A stretch of DNA of 64,000 nucleotides, taken from contig JASPKZ010001235.1 of NCBI GenBank assembly GCA_030220185.1, forward strand, positions 1,464,501-1,528,500. The letters are read 5' to 3'. Below, piece after piece: positions 32,946 through 43,440 of the stretch; the stretch's first letter is position 1; each line of letters begins with the position of its first letter. The notes beneath the pieces are model-generated. The model saw only the letters and a list, made by a program, of their open reading frames with translations. It did not search any database and was not told the DNA's origin. This stretch comes from Diploptera punctata (lineage: Eukaryota > Arthropoda > Insecta > Blattodea > Blaberidae). The position numbers were made by a program, and so were the translations under genes.

Positions 32946-33765
32946 GCGATTCGTTCATCACCAAAGCACAGTTCAGCAGAAGCGAAAATAATAGATAATT
33001 ACATATTTAAAGCTATTTATGTTAACTATAGTTGAACAGAATACAGTATATACCTACATATTTCTTTGAACGTTGGAGACTAACTAAAAATTCGCATTTG
33101 TTTGAAAATGAATGATTCTTGAGAGGAAGTTGAATGTCAGTTACAAATATGGCGGCTGTCAGGTAGTTTATGTTAACTCGGTGATAAAATGTGTGATCAA
33201 AATTATTAGAAGCACAAAGCAAAATTGTTAAAGAGTGGTGAAACATGGTGTTAAATATATTTTGTAAGTTTATGGAGCATAATTCTGGCATTGTAGTTAA
33301 ATTAACTGCAGAATATACTGGTGTGTCGGAGAGTAGTGTTGTACATGTTCGCAGGGAATTAAAAAAACTGGTAATATCAAAATGCCCAACAAAAAGAGGA
33401 AAATGCCTAAACCTGTTTTAAGAGTGGTGGACAATTTTGTGAAGTGTACAGTTCATTAAAAGGTGCATAGGTTTTTTATTTTATTCCTGTAAGTACAGTT
33501 ATTTTAATTTAAATGTTTAATTTGAGTTAATTTGTTTAATATTAACAATTATTATTTAATTAGTTTTTGACATACCATTGTAAATATTAATACAACCTGC
33601 AAAATTAAAAATTAAAATGATTGTTGTGCATTAATTTATTGGCTTGTGCCTTGTAACAAACAGCTGACAGAGTTCGCCTGCACTCTTATACATGCTACGT
33701 GGAGTAATACATTCGGAAGTTATATTTCAAAGTGTGCTTCTTACGTTGGACAGAGAATAGTTTAA
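32930..33765. mobile_element. Degraded DNA-transposon-like repeat, copy 2
   Basis: Paralogue of 8300-9750 without SINE insertions. It carries the plus-strand frame VVKLTAEYTGVSESSVVHVR RELKKLVISK, like a helix-turn-helix leader of a DDE transposase. It provides the empty site for the SINE at 9329. Confidence 0.5.
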
Positions 33766-34200
33766 GATAGTGAAGTATGGAGAATTTACGTCTGTGCAGC
33801 CATGAAATTGCAGGTTCAATAGTGCTAGTGAGTTAGTTAAAGATGGCTGTGTTTTGTTTCTTAAACTATTATGTACATTTGTATCATATCTCTAAAACTG
33901 CGATGTGAAATTAGGATGATTGGTATTATCATTTTTCTTTATATCTAGATTTTTAGCTCTATGTTAGTTCCAGTAGTTAAAAACATTAATTTCTTTTATT
34001 TTTATGTTATTCTCTTTATCTACTTTATTTTTCTATTTAATATTTCCTCGTGTTCCCTTTTGTAGAATCGAGTCTTGAATGAAAGTCTCCACCTATCTCA
34101 CTTATTTCACATCTTCCTCTCCTCCATTTCTCTCCAATCTATTCAACATCCTTTATTACTTGTTCTTCCCATCCACATCTCTCTCTCTCTCTCTCTCTCT
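33766..34200. other. Unassigned intron DNA with (CT)n
   Basis: Ends in a CT dinucleotide run at about 34182-34201. Otherwise nothing recognised. Confidence 0.45.
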
Positions 34201-34202
34201 TT

Positions 34203-34940
34203 ATGGTAAAATCAAATGTTTCCTACCTCTCCTCATATAAATCTTCTAGGTAGATCGCGATTTCGACACCATAACGGTCTCATCTTCAGCACAATCTTGG
34301 CGACTGATGTTATGTCGATTGGAAGAATCTCTTCTTCTTCTTCTCCTCTGTTGGTGGAACGATGAACCTCTGGATCAGGTCACAATTTGCAGGAATTTCG
34401 AAGTTCATAAGTTTTCCTTTGTTTTTCTGAATGTGGACTTTTTCCCAAACCGTGAGTTCCTTTTGTTTGTCTATTTGTTTAATTAGACTGGCTTTTGATT
34501 CAATTAAATGTTTTTCGGACCAAGCATGAGCAGCTACTGCTGACTTTTCCACTTCTCCATTTTTGACATTTCTAAGATGTTCTTTCACCCTTGTTTTCAG
34601 ATTTCATTTTGTTTTTCCAATGTAAATTTTGTCACAATCCCTGCATTTGATCTGATAAATTTCTGATTTGTTTTCTTCTTCAATTCTTTCATTTTTATTG
34701 GATTTAATTATCCTATTAAGGCTGTATTTGTTCTTCGGTGCCAATCTTATATTAAACTTTTTGAAAATGTTTTGAAACTTGCGGTGTTTCAATGGATGGT
34801 AAGTGAATTTCTTGAATTTTATTTTTTCTATTTCTTTTATGTGAGTATCTACTTAGAAGATTTATATGAGGAGAGGTAGGAAACATTTGATTTTACCATA
34901 AATTAAACCTCATAGTGATTAATTCCTGTAAAAGTAAAAT
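34203..34940 (-). mobile_element. PLE family A 3' half with GIY-YIG remnant, small inverted tail
   Basis: Minus strand: KFNIRLAPKNKYSLNRIIKS, SEIYQIKCRDCDKIYIGKTK (GIY-YIG start, with E for G), a frame break near 34595, then VKEHLRNVKNGEVEKSAVAA and HAWSEKHLIE to MNFEIPANCDLIQRF. A 90-base plus-strand tail piece closes the right side (34850-34940). Confidence 0.88.
34247..34295 (-). ncRNA. Hammerhead ribozyme, PLE family A
   Basis: CTGAAGA, stem II GAGACC/GGTGTC (one mismatch), GAA, palindromic ATCGCGAT, C. Stem I GTG/TAC is weak. Confidence 0.65.
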
Positions 34941-35437
34941 CTCTCTCTCTTCCCTTATATTCTAGTATCTCCCAGTTAGTCCTTTTAATATTGTATTCTA
35001 CTCTCTTACATTTCATCATATACTCTAATCCAGATTCAAGGATTCACTTAGTTCTGTATTGTGAATTTTGTCTTCCCTATTTTTTAACATGGTTCTTAAT
35101 CATTTCATCTCCAATCCCTGTATTCTACCTAATTCTTACTTTTTGTAGTCCATTTTCCATATCGTAAAGTAATAGTGGTTTAAGGTATTTTTTTTTACAA
35201 TTCAGTAGTTTTCCTGGTTCCATAATAAAATTAAATTATACCATCTGGCTCTACTGTGTATTCTTTTGCTAATTTATGTTTGGATTTTTGCTTCTTTGAT
35301 AATTTCACTTCCTACGTATTTAAACTCTTCAACTCCTTTAAGACGCTATGCCTCTATTACAATTTGTTTTAGGTACTTGCTGCATTTTTATTTTATTATA
35401 AATTTATAATATATAGTAATAGTAGTAGTAGTAGTAT
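34941..35437. other. Unassigned intron DNA, possibly old LINE
   Basis: Composition and phrases resemble antisense LINE ends, but nothing readable remains. Confidence 0.35.
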
Positions 35438-35715
35438 TCAAATGTTCTGAAGCTCTTGATTTGTCATTATTCGCTTGCGGGCATCCCAATAATATTCAGC
35501 AATTTGGAATGGTGTTCCAACTATTTTCTGAAGATCAGCGCAGAACATCAAGTGATCCTTGTTCATTATCGTATTTGTGTCCTTGCATACAATGCAGTGT
35601 GGAGAGTCTAGTAGCTTAATTCTATGTAGATGTGCTGCCAAGCAATCATGACCAGTTTCAAGACAAAATGATGCAACTGCAATTGATCGGGGGCTGTTTG
35701 GTATTGTATCTGGTT
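35438..35715 (-). mobile_element. LINE C-terminal fragment (RNase H / Cys-His end), antisense
   Basis: Minus frame: SIAVASFCLETGHDCLAAHL, HRIKLLDSPHCIVCK and NKDHLMFCADL. The GHDCLxxHLHRI and CxxC...HxxxC pattern is the usual end of I/Jockey-type LINE ORF2. Confidence 0.75.
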
Positions 35716-36520
35716 CTACTCCAAGATTGACGACAGATGAGACATGGTTCTATCCAAATTAATAGAAACCATAAAATAGACTCCTTGCTTTTTGCAGATG
35801 ATTTGGTATTAATAGCTCCAACAAAAACAGATTTACAGTATTCTATACACAATTTTAATATAATTGCAAAAAGGTACAATATGGAAATCAATACAAAGAA
35901 AACTAAAGTGATGGCCTTTTGTGGGAAATACCCTATACCTAGCAAAATTGTTTTGGATGATGAAATTTTAGAATGAGTAAACAAATTTAATTATTTGGGT
36001 TATGATTTAACATTTCAAGATGAAGCTGATATATCAAAGAAAATCACAAATTTTACAAATACAACGGGAATAATTAACAGTATAATGAAACCATCTTTAG
36101 TATAGAAGAACATAAGATTACGGCTTTATAAGGTTCTCGCAAGACCAGTATTAAGATATGGTAGTGAAGCATGGACAATGCAAAGAAGAGATGAAAGCCG
36201 AATAACAGCAAATGAGATGTGATTTATGCGCCATACAGCAGGCTACACAAAGTGGGACCATAAAAGAAATGAGGAAATTATGGAAGAGTTGGATGTAGAA
36301 CCCATTCTCCACACATTCAAAACGACCAGAACAACTGGAAAGCCCATCTTCACGAATGCCGTCTCATAGAATTCCAAAAGCCATGCTTTGTTACTGCCCC
36401 GAAAGCAAAAGATCGCTGGGACGTCCAAAAAAAAGCGCTGGATGGAAAATTCCTCTTTGAGACCGTAACAGGCCACACGGCCTAATACTTGCATGGATGA
36501 TGATGATGATGATGATGATT
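35716..36520 (+). mobile_element. LINE RT palm to 3' end, plus
   Basis: Frame with HKIDSLLFADDLVLIAPTKT, NMEINTKKTKVMAF, FNYLGYDL, LARPVLRYGSEAW and a terminal (GAT)n tail at about 36495-36520. Stops at 35973, 36103 and 36220 make it a pseudogene. Same broad family as the LINE at 22-24.7 kb. Confidence 0.85.
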
Positions 36521-36975
36521 TGGTTCTAGTATTATCTTCCATATCCTGGTTTCACATTAGATTTTGTTTTGTTCAGCTATATGGGATTTTATTTTCATTT
36601 TGATGTATAGTTGTACTGATTTGTAAGATAGGTAATTGATCTTACTCTGTTGGTTGAGTTTATAATATATTGAAAGTAGAATTTATAATATGTTGAAAGT
36701 AGAAAAAAGTAGTGTACTCTTGTTTCCATACAAATCCCCTGAATAGTGATCCAACAGCCATATGACAAACTTGAGATTGATTTGCATGTTGTACAAATAA
36801 TGTAACATGGTTAGAACTACAGAGTTCGGTGACTTTCAACATGGCATGATCATAACTTGGGAGCGAATTTTTAGGTTGTAAAACTTAAGATTGTAACATA
36901 GTATTGTGATAAATAAGGCTAGGGTTTTTATGTAATATTAACATGCAAAATATGTACATATTTATGTAATAACAA
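36521..36975. other. Unassigned intron DNA
   Basis: Part near 36870-36920 resembles 1205-1258. No gene. Confidence 0.4.
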
Positions 36976-36977
36976 TA

Positions 36978-38327
36978 CAGGGCAAGTCAAAATGTTGTGC
37001 AGGTTTTCAGAAATTTATTATGTGAAATGTAATGAACATATAATATCGTGAGACATATTGTATGAAAGGTAAACTCTCAAAGTTTAGTTGTCCACTTCTA
37101 AAGTTCCGCGTTCACCCGCAAGATGTCAACAGCAGAGCAGTAAAGGAAAATGGCATTGACTGGGGATCAGAAGTCTTTCTGTGTGCTTGATTACCATGTA
37201 AACAACTCTGTGACTAGTGTTCAACGACATTTCCGTACCAGATACGATAAAGACCCGCCGGATGGGAGATCCATTCGTAAGTGGTACACACAATTTAGGG
37301 ATTCAGGCTGTATCTGTAAACGAAAATCGACTGGCCGTCCGTCGACGAGTGAAGAGACAGTCGAACGCGTTCGCACATGCTTCGTGCGGAGTCCACAGAA
37401 ATCCACCTACCGGGGAGCGACAGAACTTCAACTACCACAAAAAACTGTATGGCGGATTCTCCGGAAACGTTTACAGATGAAACCCTACCACTTGCAACTG
37501 GTTCACAAGCCTTAAAACCCGCCGATTATGCTTTGCGAGCGTCCTTCTGTGTTGATTTTCTCGCATTAATGGAAGAGAATGAGTTCCATGAGAGGGTAGT
37601 TTACAGTGATGAAGCGACTTTCCACCTTTCAGGAAAAGTGAATAGACACAATGTAAGGATTTGGGGAACTGGTAACCCCCATGCAACTCTGGAACATCAA
37701 CGCGATTCTCCGAAAGTGAATGTCTTTTGTGCCATTTCCCATGCAAAGGTTTATGGGCCCTTTTTCTTTCATGAACGTACTGTGAACGGACATGTTTTCC
37801 TTAATATGCTACAACAATGGCTCCTTCCGCAGCTTGAAGCGGATAGTCCAGATTTCATTCTGCAGTTGGATGGTGCCCCTCCACATTACCATGGCAGTGT
37901 TCGAGACCATTTGAATACGGCTTTACCACAACGCTGGATAGGCCGTGCATCTCAGGGTGATCAACAACTCATTCATTGGCCACCTCGTTCACCAGATCTA
38001 ACCCCGTGTGATTTCTTCATGTGGGGTCTTGTAAAGGATCATGTTTACGTACCACCACTTCCAACAACACTGCATGAACTGCGTGCCCGCATCACAGCAG
38101 CCATTGCTGATATCGACCGCGGACTGCTACAGAAAGTTTGGCAGGAGATTGAATATCGGCTTGACATCTGTCGTGTAACAAAAGGTGCTCACATAGAACA
38201 TCTGTGAATATTTAAAAAAAAACTTTGAGAGTTTACCTTTCATACAATATGTCTCACAATATTATATGTTCATTACATTTCACATAATAAATTTCTGAAA
38301 ACCTGCACAACATTTTGACTTGCCCTG
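36978..38327 (+). mobile_element. Tc1/mariner-superfamily transposon, complete ends, 1350 bp
   Basis: 108-bp terminal inverted repeats (36978-37085 and 38220-38327) begin CAGGGCAAGTCAAAATG and differ at about one position. TA dinucleotides flank both ends (36976-36977 and 38328-38329), the target duplication expected for this superfamily. It holds one transposase gene broken by a frameshift. The TIR similarity implies a recent arrival. Confidence 0.95.
37150..38207 (+). pseudogene. Transposase of the Tc1/mariner element, one frameshift
   Basis: The N-terminal frame (37150-37515) has the paired HTH region: FCVLDYHVNNSVTSVQRHFR, IRKWYTQFRDSG, then GRPSTSEETVERVR. The second frame, from about 37505, carries YSDEATFH, ILQLDGAPPHYH and PPRSPDLTPCDFFMWG. 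The three acidic residues are the D of SDEAT, of QLDGAP and of TPCDFF, with 46 residues between the last two. Relatives with the QDGAPPH...PPRSPDLTPLDFF pattern usually have 41. A 2-base offset near 37505 (CACAAG where CAAG would keep frame) separates the halves. Confidence 0.9.
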
Positions 38328-38500
38328 TATATAAAATATGTAAGATCAGATGAAAATTGCTTAAAATATTAATATTAAATACATTAAAATTTAATTTTAT
38401 ATTAAATGTTAACTTTAAGATAGATAAAATTTGAAGGAATGGGATGCTTAAATACTTGGGTATTGTCATGTTTCAATTAGAAAATTATCCCATTACAGGT
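38328..38500. other. Unassigned intron DNA
   Basis: AT-rich; nothing recognised. Confidence 0.4.
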
Positions 38501-38580
38501 CTTAGGGATACTGGGAGGTTAAGGCTCCCATTTTTCTAGACAATCACCAAGAGCTTACAGCCTTGTGTGATAGCAGTATG
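38500..38580 (-). mobile_element. SINE3 tail fragment, antisense
   Basis: Reverse complement of the SINE3 3' end: ATGGGAGCCTTAACCTCC is shared with 40905-40925. Confidence 0.6.
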
Positions 38581-38644
38581 GTACAATCAACTTTTATAAG
38601 ATTCATGATGTGTTCCGTTGAGGTATTATTCGAAATTAAAATAT

Positions 38645-38880
38645 AAAATTATAGAATATTCACCTGAAAGGTCTGTCTCCTCAACTTAATTAGTTATTTA
38701 ACTGTAGCGCTTTTGGGACTTGTCCCATGTAATCCCCTCTACCAGATCTTCAGTGAAACACCAGTTTTGAATCCTGCCGATGATGGCACAAGTCCCGAAA
38801 GCGCTACAGTTAAATAACTAATTAAGTTGAGGAGACAGACCTTTCAGGTGAATATTCCATAATTTGACGATTTTATTATT
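38645..38880. mobile_element. PLE-type tail hairpin, family I
   Basis: Inverted arms of about 75 bp, near perfect: TATTCACCTGAAAGGTCTGT ... with its complement on the right. Loop of about 85 bases. Same design as the other PLE tail hairpins. Confidence 0.75.
38773..38809 (+). ncRNA. Hammerhead-like motif, family I
   Basis: CTG, CCGATGA (T4 changed to C), stem II GGCAC/GTCCC, GAA, stem III AGC/GCT, A, CAG pairing with CTG as stem I. On the opposite arm stem II is the perfect GGGAC/GTCCC. Confidence 0.6.
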
Positions 38881-38950
38881 AATTTAACACTTCTCATAGA
38901 AGGATAAATTATATTTGAAGAGAAAAATTTTTTCTCTTCAAATATAATTC
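38871..38950. repeat. SINE1 tail-to-tail palindrome
   Basis: TATATTTGAAGAGAAAAATT fused to its complement, with no tRNA core left. It sits directly beside the family I hairpin. Confidence 0.75.
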
Positions 38951-39004
38951 CATAATTTTATATTTTAATTATGGCACAACACAGCATGGTATTAATTTTT
39001 TATA

Positions 39005-39140
39005 GACTGAGTCGACCCCAGGGTCATGATGCTGCCTGAAGCTTAAGCAGTTTAAAAATCCTGATCCCATCGTGTCTCGACCCTCGATTTTCCAGCCTGT
39101 AGGATATTGCCTTAACCAACTATACCACGCTGTGCCCCCT
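39005..39140 (-). mobile_element. SINE3 5' portion, minus copy
   Basis: Minus strand GGGGCACAGCGTGGTATAG then TTGGTTAAGG, matching the head of the copy at 40671; body ends near 39005 after AGGATTTTTAAACTG. Confidence 0.7.
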
Positions 39141-39760
39141 ATATATTTGTGCTATTTCTTTCATACTATACTCAAGTTTTCAGAGTCTTCTTGTATCTAT
39201 GTTTATCATGTTTAGTAAATGGAATTCTTCTTTGATCGTTTCTCAGCAACTTTCGTATAGGTTTGAAAAAACAGTCTCAGTGTACAATCAGGTATCCGAG
39301 TTTTTTAATGTAACCAAATATTGTTTTAAATTATTTTCTGCTTATTAATGTTTTGTTAATTTAGAGGCATAATATGTAAATTTACATAAAAATCTTTTAA
39401 AATATGTAAAAAATATGTAATTATGATCAAATATGTAAAAGTATGTAATGATAAATTTTCATATATAAGTAAGTTTGTAATTCGTGGACATTTATCAATC
39501 TTACCCATATATAAGCAGAGGGAATAAATATGTAATTATATATAAATCCTAGCCTTAGTTATAAAATTAATGTAATAAGTCTTTATATTATATATTTATT
39601 GATAACAGTGTATATAAGAGTATATAGCTAGATCCCACACATTGGATATAATAATTACTCAATCCAATGCAAGGTGTGATACCAGCTCTAGTTCTGTAGA
39701 TGTTAATGCTGATTGGCAAAAAAGGGGGGGCAGAGGAGAACATGGTCTAGCTAAAGAGGG
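39141..39760. other. Unassigned intron DNA with GTAAAATATGTAA-type repeats
   Basis: Short ATATGTAA motifs recur at about 39370-39540 without strict periodicity. No gene. Confidence 0.4.
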
Positions 39761-39810
39761 ATATTTAGGTAGAATTTTTTATCACTCACCTCATATTGTC
39801 CTTCTTATTT

Positions 39811-39863
39811 GACTATAAACTAGTTTTGGAACATAGTTTCTGTTCTATCCTCAGTATCATCAT
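39811..39863 (-). ncRNA. Hammerhead, PLE family G, G12 changed
   Basis: CTGAGGA, stem II with TAGAACA/TGTTCC, then AAA for GAA, ACTAGT, T, TATAGTC. Predicted inactive. Confidence 0.6.
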
Positions 39864-40062
39864 GACTGTTGTTCTGTTGTCTTGAATAGCCGTCCTTCGC
39901 TCTTTCCATTGGCTGACTGAAAAACCTTGAAACCAGGTCATTCTCCCTGGGAATTTCAAAGTTCATCAATTTCCCGGGAAGAATGACGTGGTTTTGAGGT
40001 TCTTCAGTCTGCCAATGGAAGGATCGAAGGACGGCTCTACAAGACAACAGAACAATGGTCAT

Positions 40063-40113
40063 GACAATACTGAGGATGGAACAGAAACTATGTTCTGAAA
40101 CTAGTTTATAGTC
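40063..40113 (+). ncRNA. Hammerhead ribozyme, PLE family G
   Basis: GACAATA, CTGAGGA, stem II GGAACA/TGTTCT, GAA, palindromic ACTAGT, T, TATAGTC. Stem I pairs ATA/TAT and then GAC/GTC across mismatches. Core intact; the cleavage base is U. Confidence 0.75.
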
Positions 40114-40381
40114 AAATAAGAACAACAATATGAGGTGAGTGATAAAAAATTCTACCTAAGTGAATGTATCTCACAGTGTGAATTCCTAAAATAAGTAAAG
40201 AGGGATATGTTATACTTAAGAGCTGATTTCAGTTTGTTTGTTTTTTAATTCAAATGTAGTAAATAATTGTTGCATTTGTTTATCTCCACTTTTTAGTTGG
40301 ATCTGCATTTTGTTGTGGTCAAGCTGTAGAATTATAAAAACGTTTTTAACAAATGTTAATGACATGATTTTTTTTTTCTAG

Positions 40382-40499
40382 AGAAGAGGATTTGAAGCTG
40401 AGCAGTGAAGCAGAGAAGTCAAAATTAGAGAAAATGCTGACAGCGACAAGTGCACTACTAGAACAGAAGGAGAAGGAATTCCAGAAACAAAAAACAGAG
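40382..40499 (+). CDS. CLIP-190: CLIP-170/CLIP-190 family exon (coiled coil)
   Basis: Codes (R)EEDLKLSSEAEKSKLEKML through FQKQKTE. The acceptor is a strong TTTTTTTTTCTAG. The donor GAG|GTTAAC is weak. A SINE1 copy in reverse orientation starts about 20 bases into the intron, so the 5' splice site sits almost against a repeat. Entry phase 2 fits the previous exon; exit phase 0 fits the exon at 42753. Confidence 0.78.
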
Positions 40500-40517
40500 G
40501 TTAACTATACAATTGTT

Positions 40518-41165
40518 GATGTTTTTATTATTAATTTAACACTTCTCACTGAGGGATTAATTATATTTGAAGAGAAAAATTATTGGGTTTGAACCCAGGA
40601 CCTTTGGCTTTGTAGCCCAATGCTCTACCACTGAGCTACCTGAGAAACTCCAATTTAAATGCAAATGTTTGGGGCACGCCGTAGCGTAGTGGTCAAGGCA
40701 CTGAGCTACAAGCCGGAGGGTCGAAGGTTCAAGTCCCGTTGGGGTCAGGATTTTTAAACTGACCCAAACCCTCTGGCGGCACTATGGCCCTGGGGTCGAC
40801 TCAGCCTCTAACGGAAATGAGTACCAGATGCTTGTTCTGGGGGTAAAGGCGGCCGTCACGCAGGGCTGACAACCCGGCTGACATAAAGTGCCGATTGTCA
40901 AGAAAAAATGGGAGCCTTAACCTCCTACTACCCCAAGGGCCTCCGGGCCTGTTGTGGGATCACTTTACTTTTTACTTTCTCTTACACACTGTTAATTCCC
41001 GGTCACCGAATGCTACAAGCATTTGCTCGATCATGCATATGGCGGCTTCTTTTTTGCATTTAGATTGGAGTTTCTCAGGTAGCTCAGTGGTAGAGCATTG
41101 GACTACAAAGCCAAAGGTCCTGGTTCAAACCCCAGTCTGAGCATATAATTTTTCTCTTCAAATGT
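40518..41165. repeat. SINE1 inverted pair split by SINE3
   Basis: Minus core at about 40590-40650, SINE3 from 40671 to 40980, then the remaining minus 5' arm to about 41053, then a plus core from about 41070 to 41165. Anticodon loops here read CTACAAA, unlike other copies. Confidence 0.8.
40671..40980 (+). mobile_element. SINE3 (tRNA-derived), full-length copy
   Basis: Head GGGCACGCCGTAGCGTAGTG with A-box-like TAGCGTAGTGGTCAAGG and B-box GGTTCAAGTCCCG, a body with GTCGACTCAGCC, and a T-rich tail (TTTACTTTTTACTTT). Inserted into a SINE1. Confidence 0.85.
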
Positions 41166-41183
41166 ACAATTATTATTAAATAT

Positions 41184-42480
41184 TTAGACTATTTAACTCG
41201 TGCCCCAAATGGGAGTCAATGACCAATCACATTTCAATGATTTTTTATTTACAACCAATGACAGTCGTTTTTCACCACTGTAAAATCTAACTCCTCCATT
41301 TTATCATTCTGAATAGATCATAGCATTATTTTGCAGTGATGCAATGTGGCTACCAGATTGTATATATAGTGCACAAATCTAACTTTATTATGGTTGCGGG
41401 AGATAATATAAAAACATTTGTAGGAATTTATTATACCATAACACAAAGAAACCGCTATTTGCACTTTCTTAAACATATTTTTTCCCAGGTAATAACAGTC
41501 CAGAAAAATATAATTGACATATTTACATCATAGGACATCAGAAATTAATTAATATACACTTTGATGTGTTTCATTTTTTCTCCACTAGGGTGCATTCTTA
41601 CAATATTGTGATCCTTTGGCAATAAATAATATGATCTGGTTGTACTGATGAACAAGTGAAACATAACACTTCTGATTTATTTTGAAACATCGCCGTTTAC
41701 ATTAAATATACAAATATTTTAAAATAACTATATTTAAATAATGATTTGTGAATAAACAGCTTAATTTTATTCGTTAAATAGTCCTAACAAATGCCACTCT
41801 TGAATTTCCAAATTCTCTAGAATAAATATTGGAAATCCACACTCTGGCATTCATTAACCAGGCACTGAGCAGGGCATTTTCAACCACAGGCTAGCCATTT
41901 AAATGCCCCCACTACCCTTTTCCGGTGGCACTTTTCAGAAAATGGAACCATTATTCACAAACTATTAGTCCTAGAAAATTAACAATTTTGGTACATTATC
42001 TAAAGGAGATATCCTAGTAGGATTTGATGGTGAAATAACTTGGGTGATTGACATCACATGGTATCGGCGTATCAATTTCAGGAAGTGGAAGTTCATCTTC
42101 ACTTTCACTTTGTGAATCTTCTAATTCAGGAATCAGTTCATCACCTGAATCATCATTATACAAAATATTCACTAATTCTTCTTCAGTGAGATATTTTTCT
42201 TTCGCCATGGTTTCACTCACGCACAAACAACAGCGCGATAAAGAGAAACACATACGACTGCATTGGAGCCTGGAGGCAAGTTTGGGTGAACGAATTCCAT
42301 GTGTTGTTTGTTTTAAAAATAAAAGGGAATTCACCAAGGTTAAACGTGTCAAACGGTAATAGAAAATGTACATTTACATGGCATCTATGATCTCCAAGAC
42401 ATACTAAGCCAACACAATATTTAGGTGCCAAATATAAACGCGGTTTGTTCGCGCCCGCTCTAAAACGAGTTAACTGACTG
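41184..42480 (-). mobile_element. piggyBac-like repeat with N-terminal transposase remnant
   Basis: The minus frame from the ATG at about 42209 reads MAKEKYLTEEELVNILYNDD, then SGDELIPELEDSQSESEDEL. This acidic leader is like piggyBac transposase N-termini. Both edges show TTAACTCG (41193 and, reversed, 42467), compatible with TTAA targeting. The inner part 41184-41880 recurs, in reverse, around 47480-52205. The rest of the transposase is absent. Confidence 0.4.
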
Positions 42481-42601
42481 ACGGCCGCATACATGATAGT
42501 CTCTTTAAACACCTTAACTGGTTTACGGTGCTGATTTATTTTCTTCTTCTATTTTCTCATTTTTGTTAGATCTAATTAATCTACTGATGCTACATTGTGA
42601 G

Positions 42602-42661
42602 AGGTCAAAATTACTGCAGTCCCTTGAGGGAAGTGAGAAGGCAAAGTTAAGCCGATTGATT
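42602..42661 (+). CDS. CLIP-190: Possible optional coiled-coil exon of the CLIP gene, phase problem
   Basis: The frame RSKLLQSLEGSEKAKLSRLI(VQENK) looks like rod sequence and is preceded by a pyrimidine-rich stretch, a branch-like CTGAT and GTGAG|AGG. The natural-looking donor AATAA|GTAAAT at 42675 would leave phase 2, which breaks the frame into the next exon. A donor at 42661 (ATT|GTACAAG) would keep the frame. Skipping it entirely also keeps the frame. It may be a decaying or alternative exon; the end given is the frame-preserving one. Confidence 0.4.
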
Positions 42662-42752
42662 GTACAAGAAAATAAGTAAATAACCAACCAGTTCTATGTA
42701 ATGAGCAGTGCTCTTGTTGCATTTGATTGATGATGTATATTTTTATTTTTAG

Positions 42753-42900
42753 CTTTCTTCGTTATTGGCAGAAAAAACACAAAATAACCATTACAAGACT
42801 CTGCTAGAAGGCTTGGAACATGAGAAGAAACAGTTGGAAAGCAAAGTTGGAGAAATGCAGAAAACTGTTTCACAATCCCAGGCGAATGCAAATAGTGATG
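42753..42900 (+). CDS. CLIP-190: CLIP-170/CLIP-190 family exon (coiled coil)
   Basis: Codes LSSLLAEKTQNNHYKTLLEG through SQANANSD. The acceptor is TTTTTATTTTTAG and the donor GATG|GTAAGT. It enters in phase 0 and leaves in phase 1, matching the exon at 45191. It is the last part of the rod before the conserved C-terminal module. A PLE tail hairpin lies about 60-100 bases into the following intron. Confidence 0.82.
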
Positions 42901-42989
42901 GTAAGTTATTTATCTACAGACTGGGTTTTAAAATGAATACCTTTTTTTAATATGACATCATAGAGCAGCCACGAGGTATATCGTAAATT

Positions 42990-43440
42990 AATGAGTCATT
43001 TTTTTACATCTTATCTCATATTTTATGTTTCTTTAAACATGGGAACTAGTTTTCAAGAGAAACATCTCTCTCATTTTCAACCAACTTTATGACTACCGGA
43101 TTTTCGTTGGAATCTCCATCAATAACATTGCCATCTGGTGCTGATTTGATGAATTTTGAGATGAGGTCACGTTCATCAGGAATCTCAAAATTCATGGATC
43201 TAAATTTGTTCTTCTCCCAAATTGACAATTCTAAATGTTTTTCCAAATGTGACCTCATCTCAAAGTTCATCAAATCAACACCAGATGGCAACGTTATTGA
43301 TGGAGATTCCAAAGAAAATCCGGTAGTCATAATGTTGGTTGAAAATGAGAGAGATCCTTCTCTCGAAAACTAGTTTCCGTGTTTAAAGAAACATAAAATA
43401 TGAGATAACATGTAAAAAAAGACTCATTAATTTACAAATT
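42990..43440. mobile_element. PLE family C tail hairpin
   Basis: Minus arm to about 43240 and plus arm from 43245. Both encode MNFE and LISKFIKSAPDGNVIDGDS and both ribozyme sites have TTGAAAA for the core, so both are dead. The joint removes the upstream coding part. Confidence 0.85.

Larger units (their letters stand above)
39763..40190. mobile_element. PLE family G tail hairpin
   Basis: Minus arm 39763-39978, plus arm 39979-40190, joined at TTCCCGGGAAG. The minus arm encodes LMNFEIPRENDLVSRFFSQP, then MERAKDGYSR. Outer ends TAGAATTTTTTATCACTCAC and complement. It lies within 200 bases of a CLIP exon. Confidence 0.88.
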
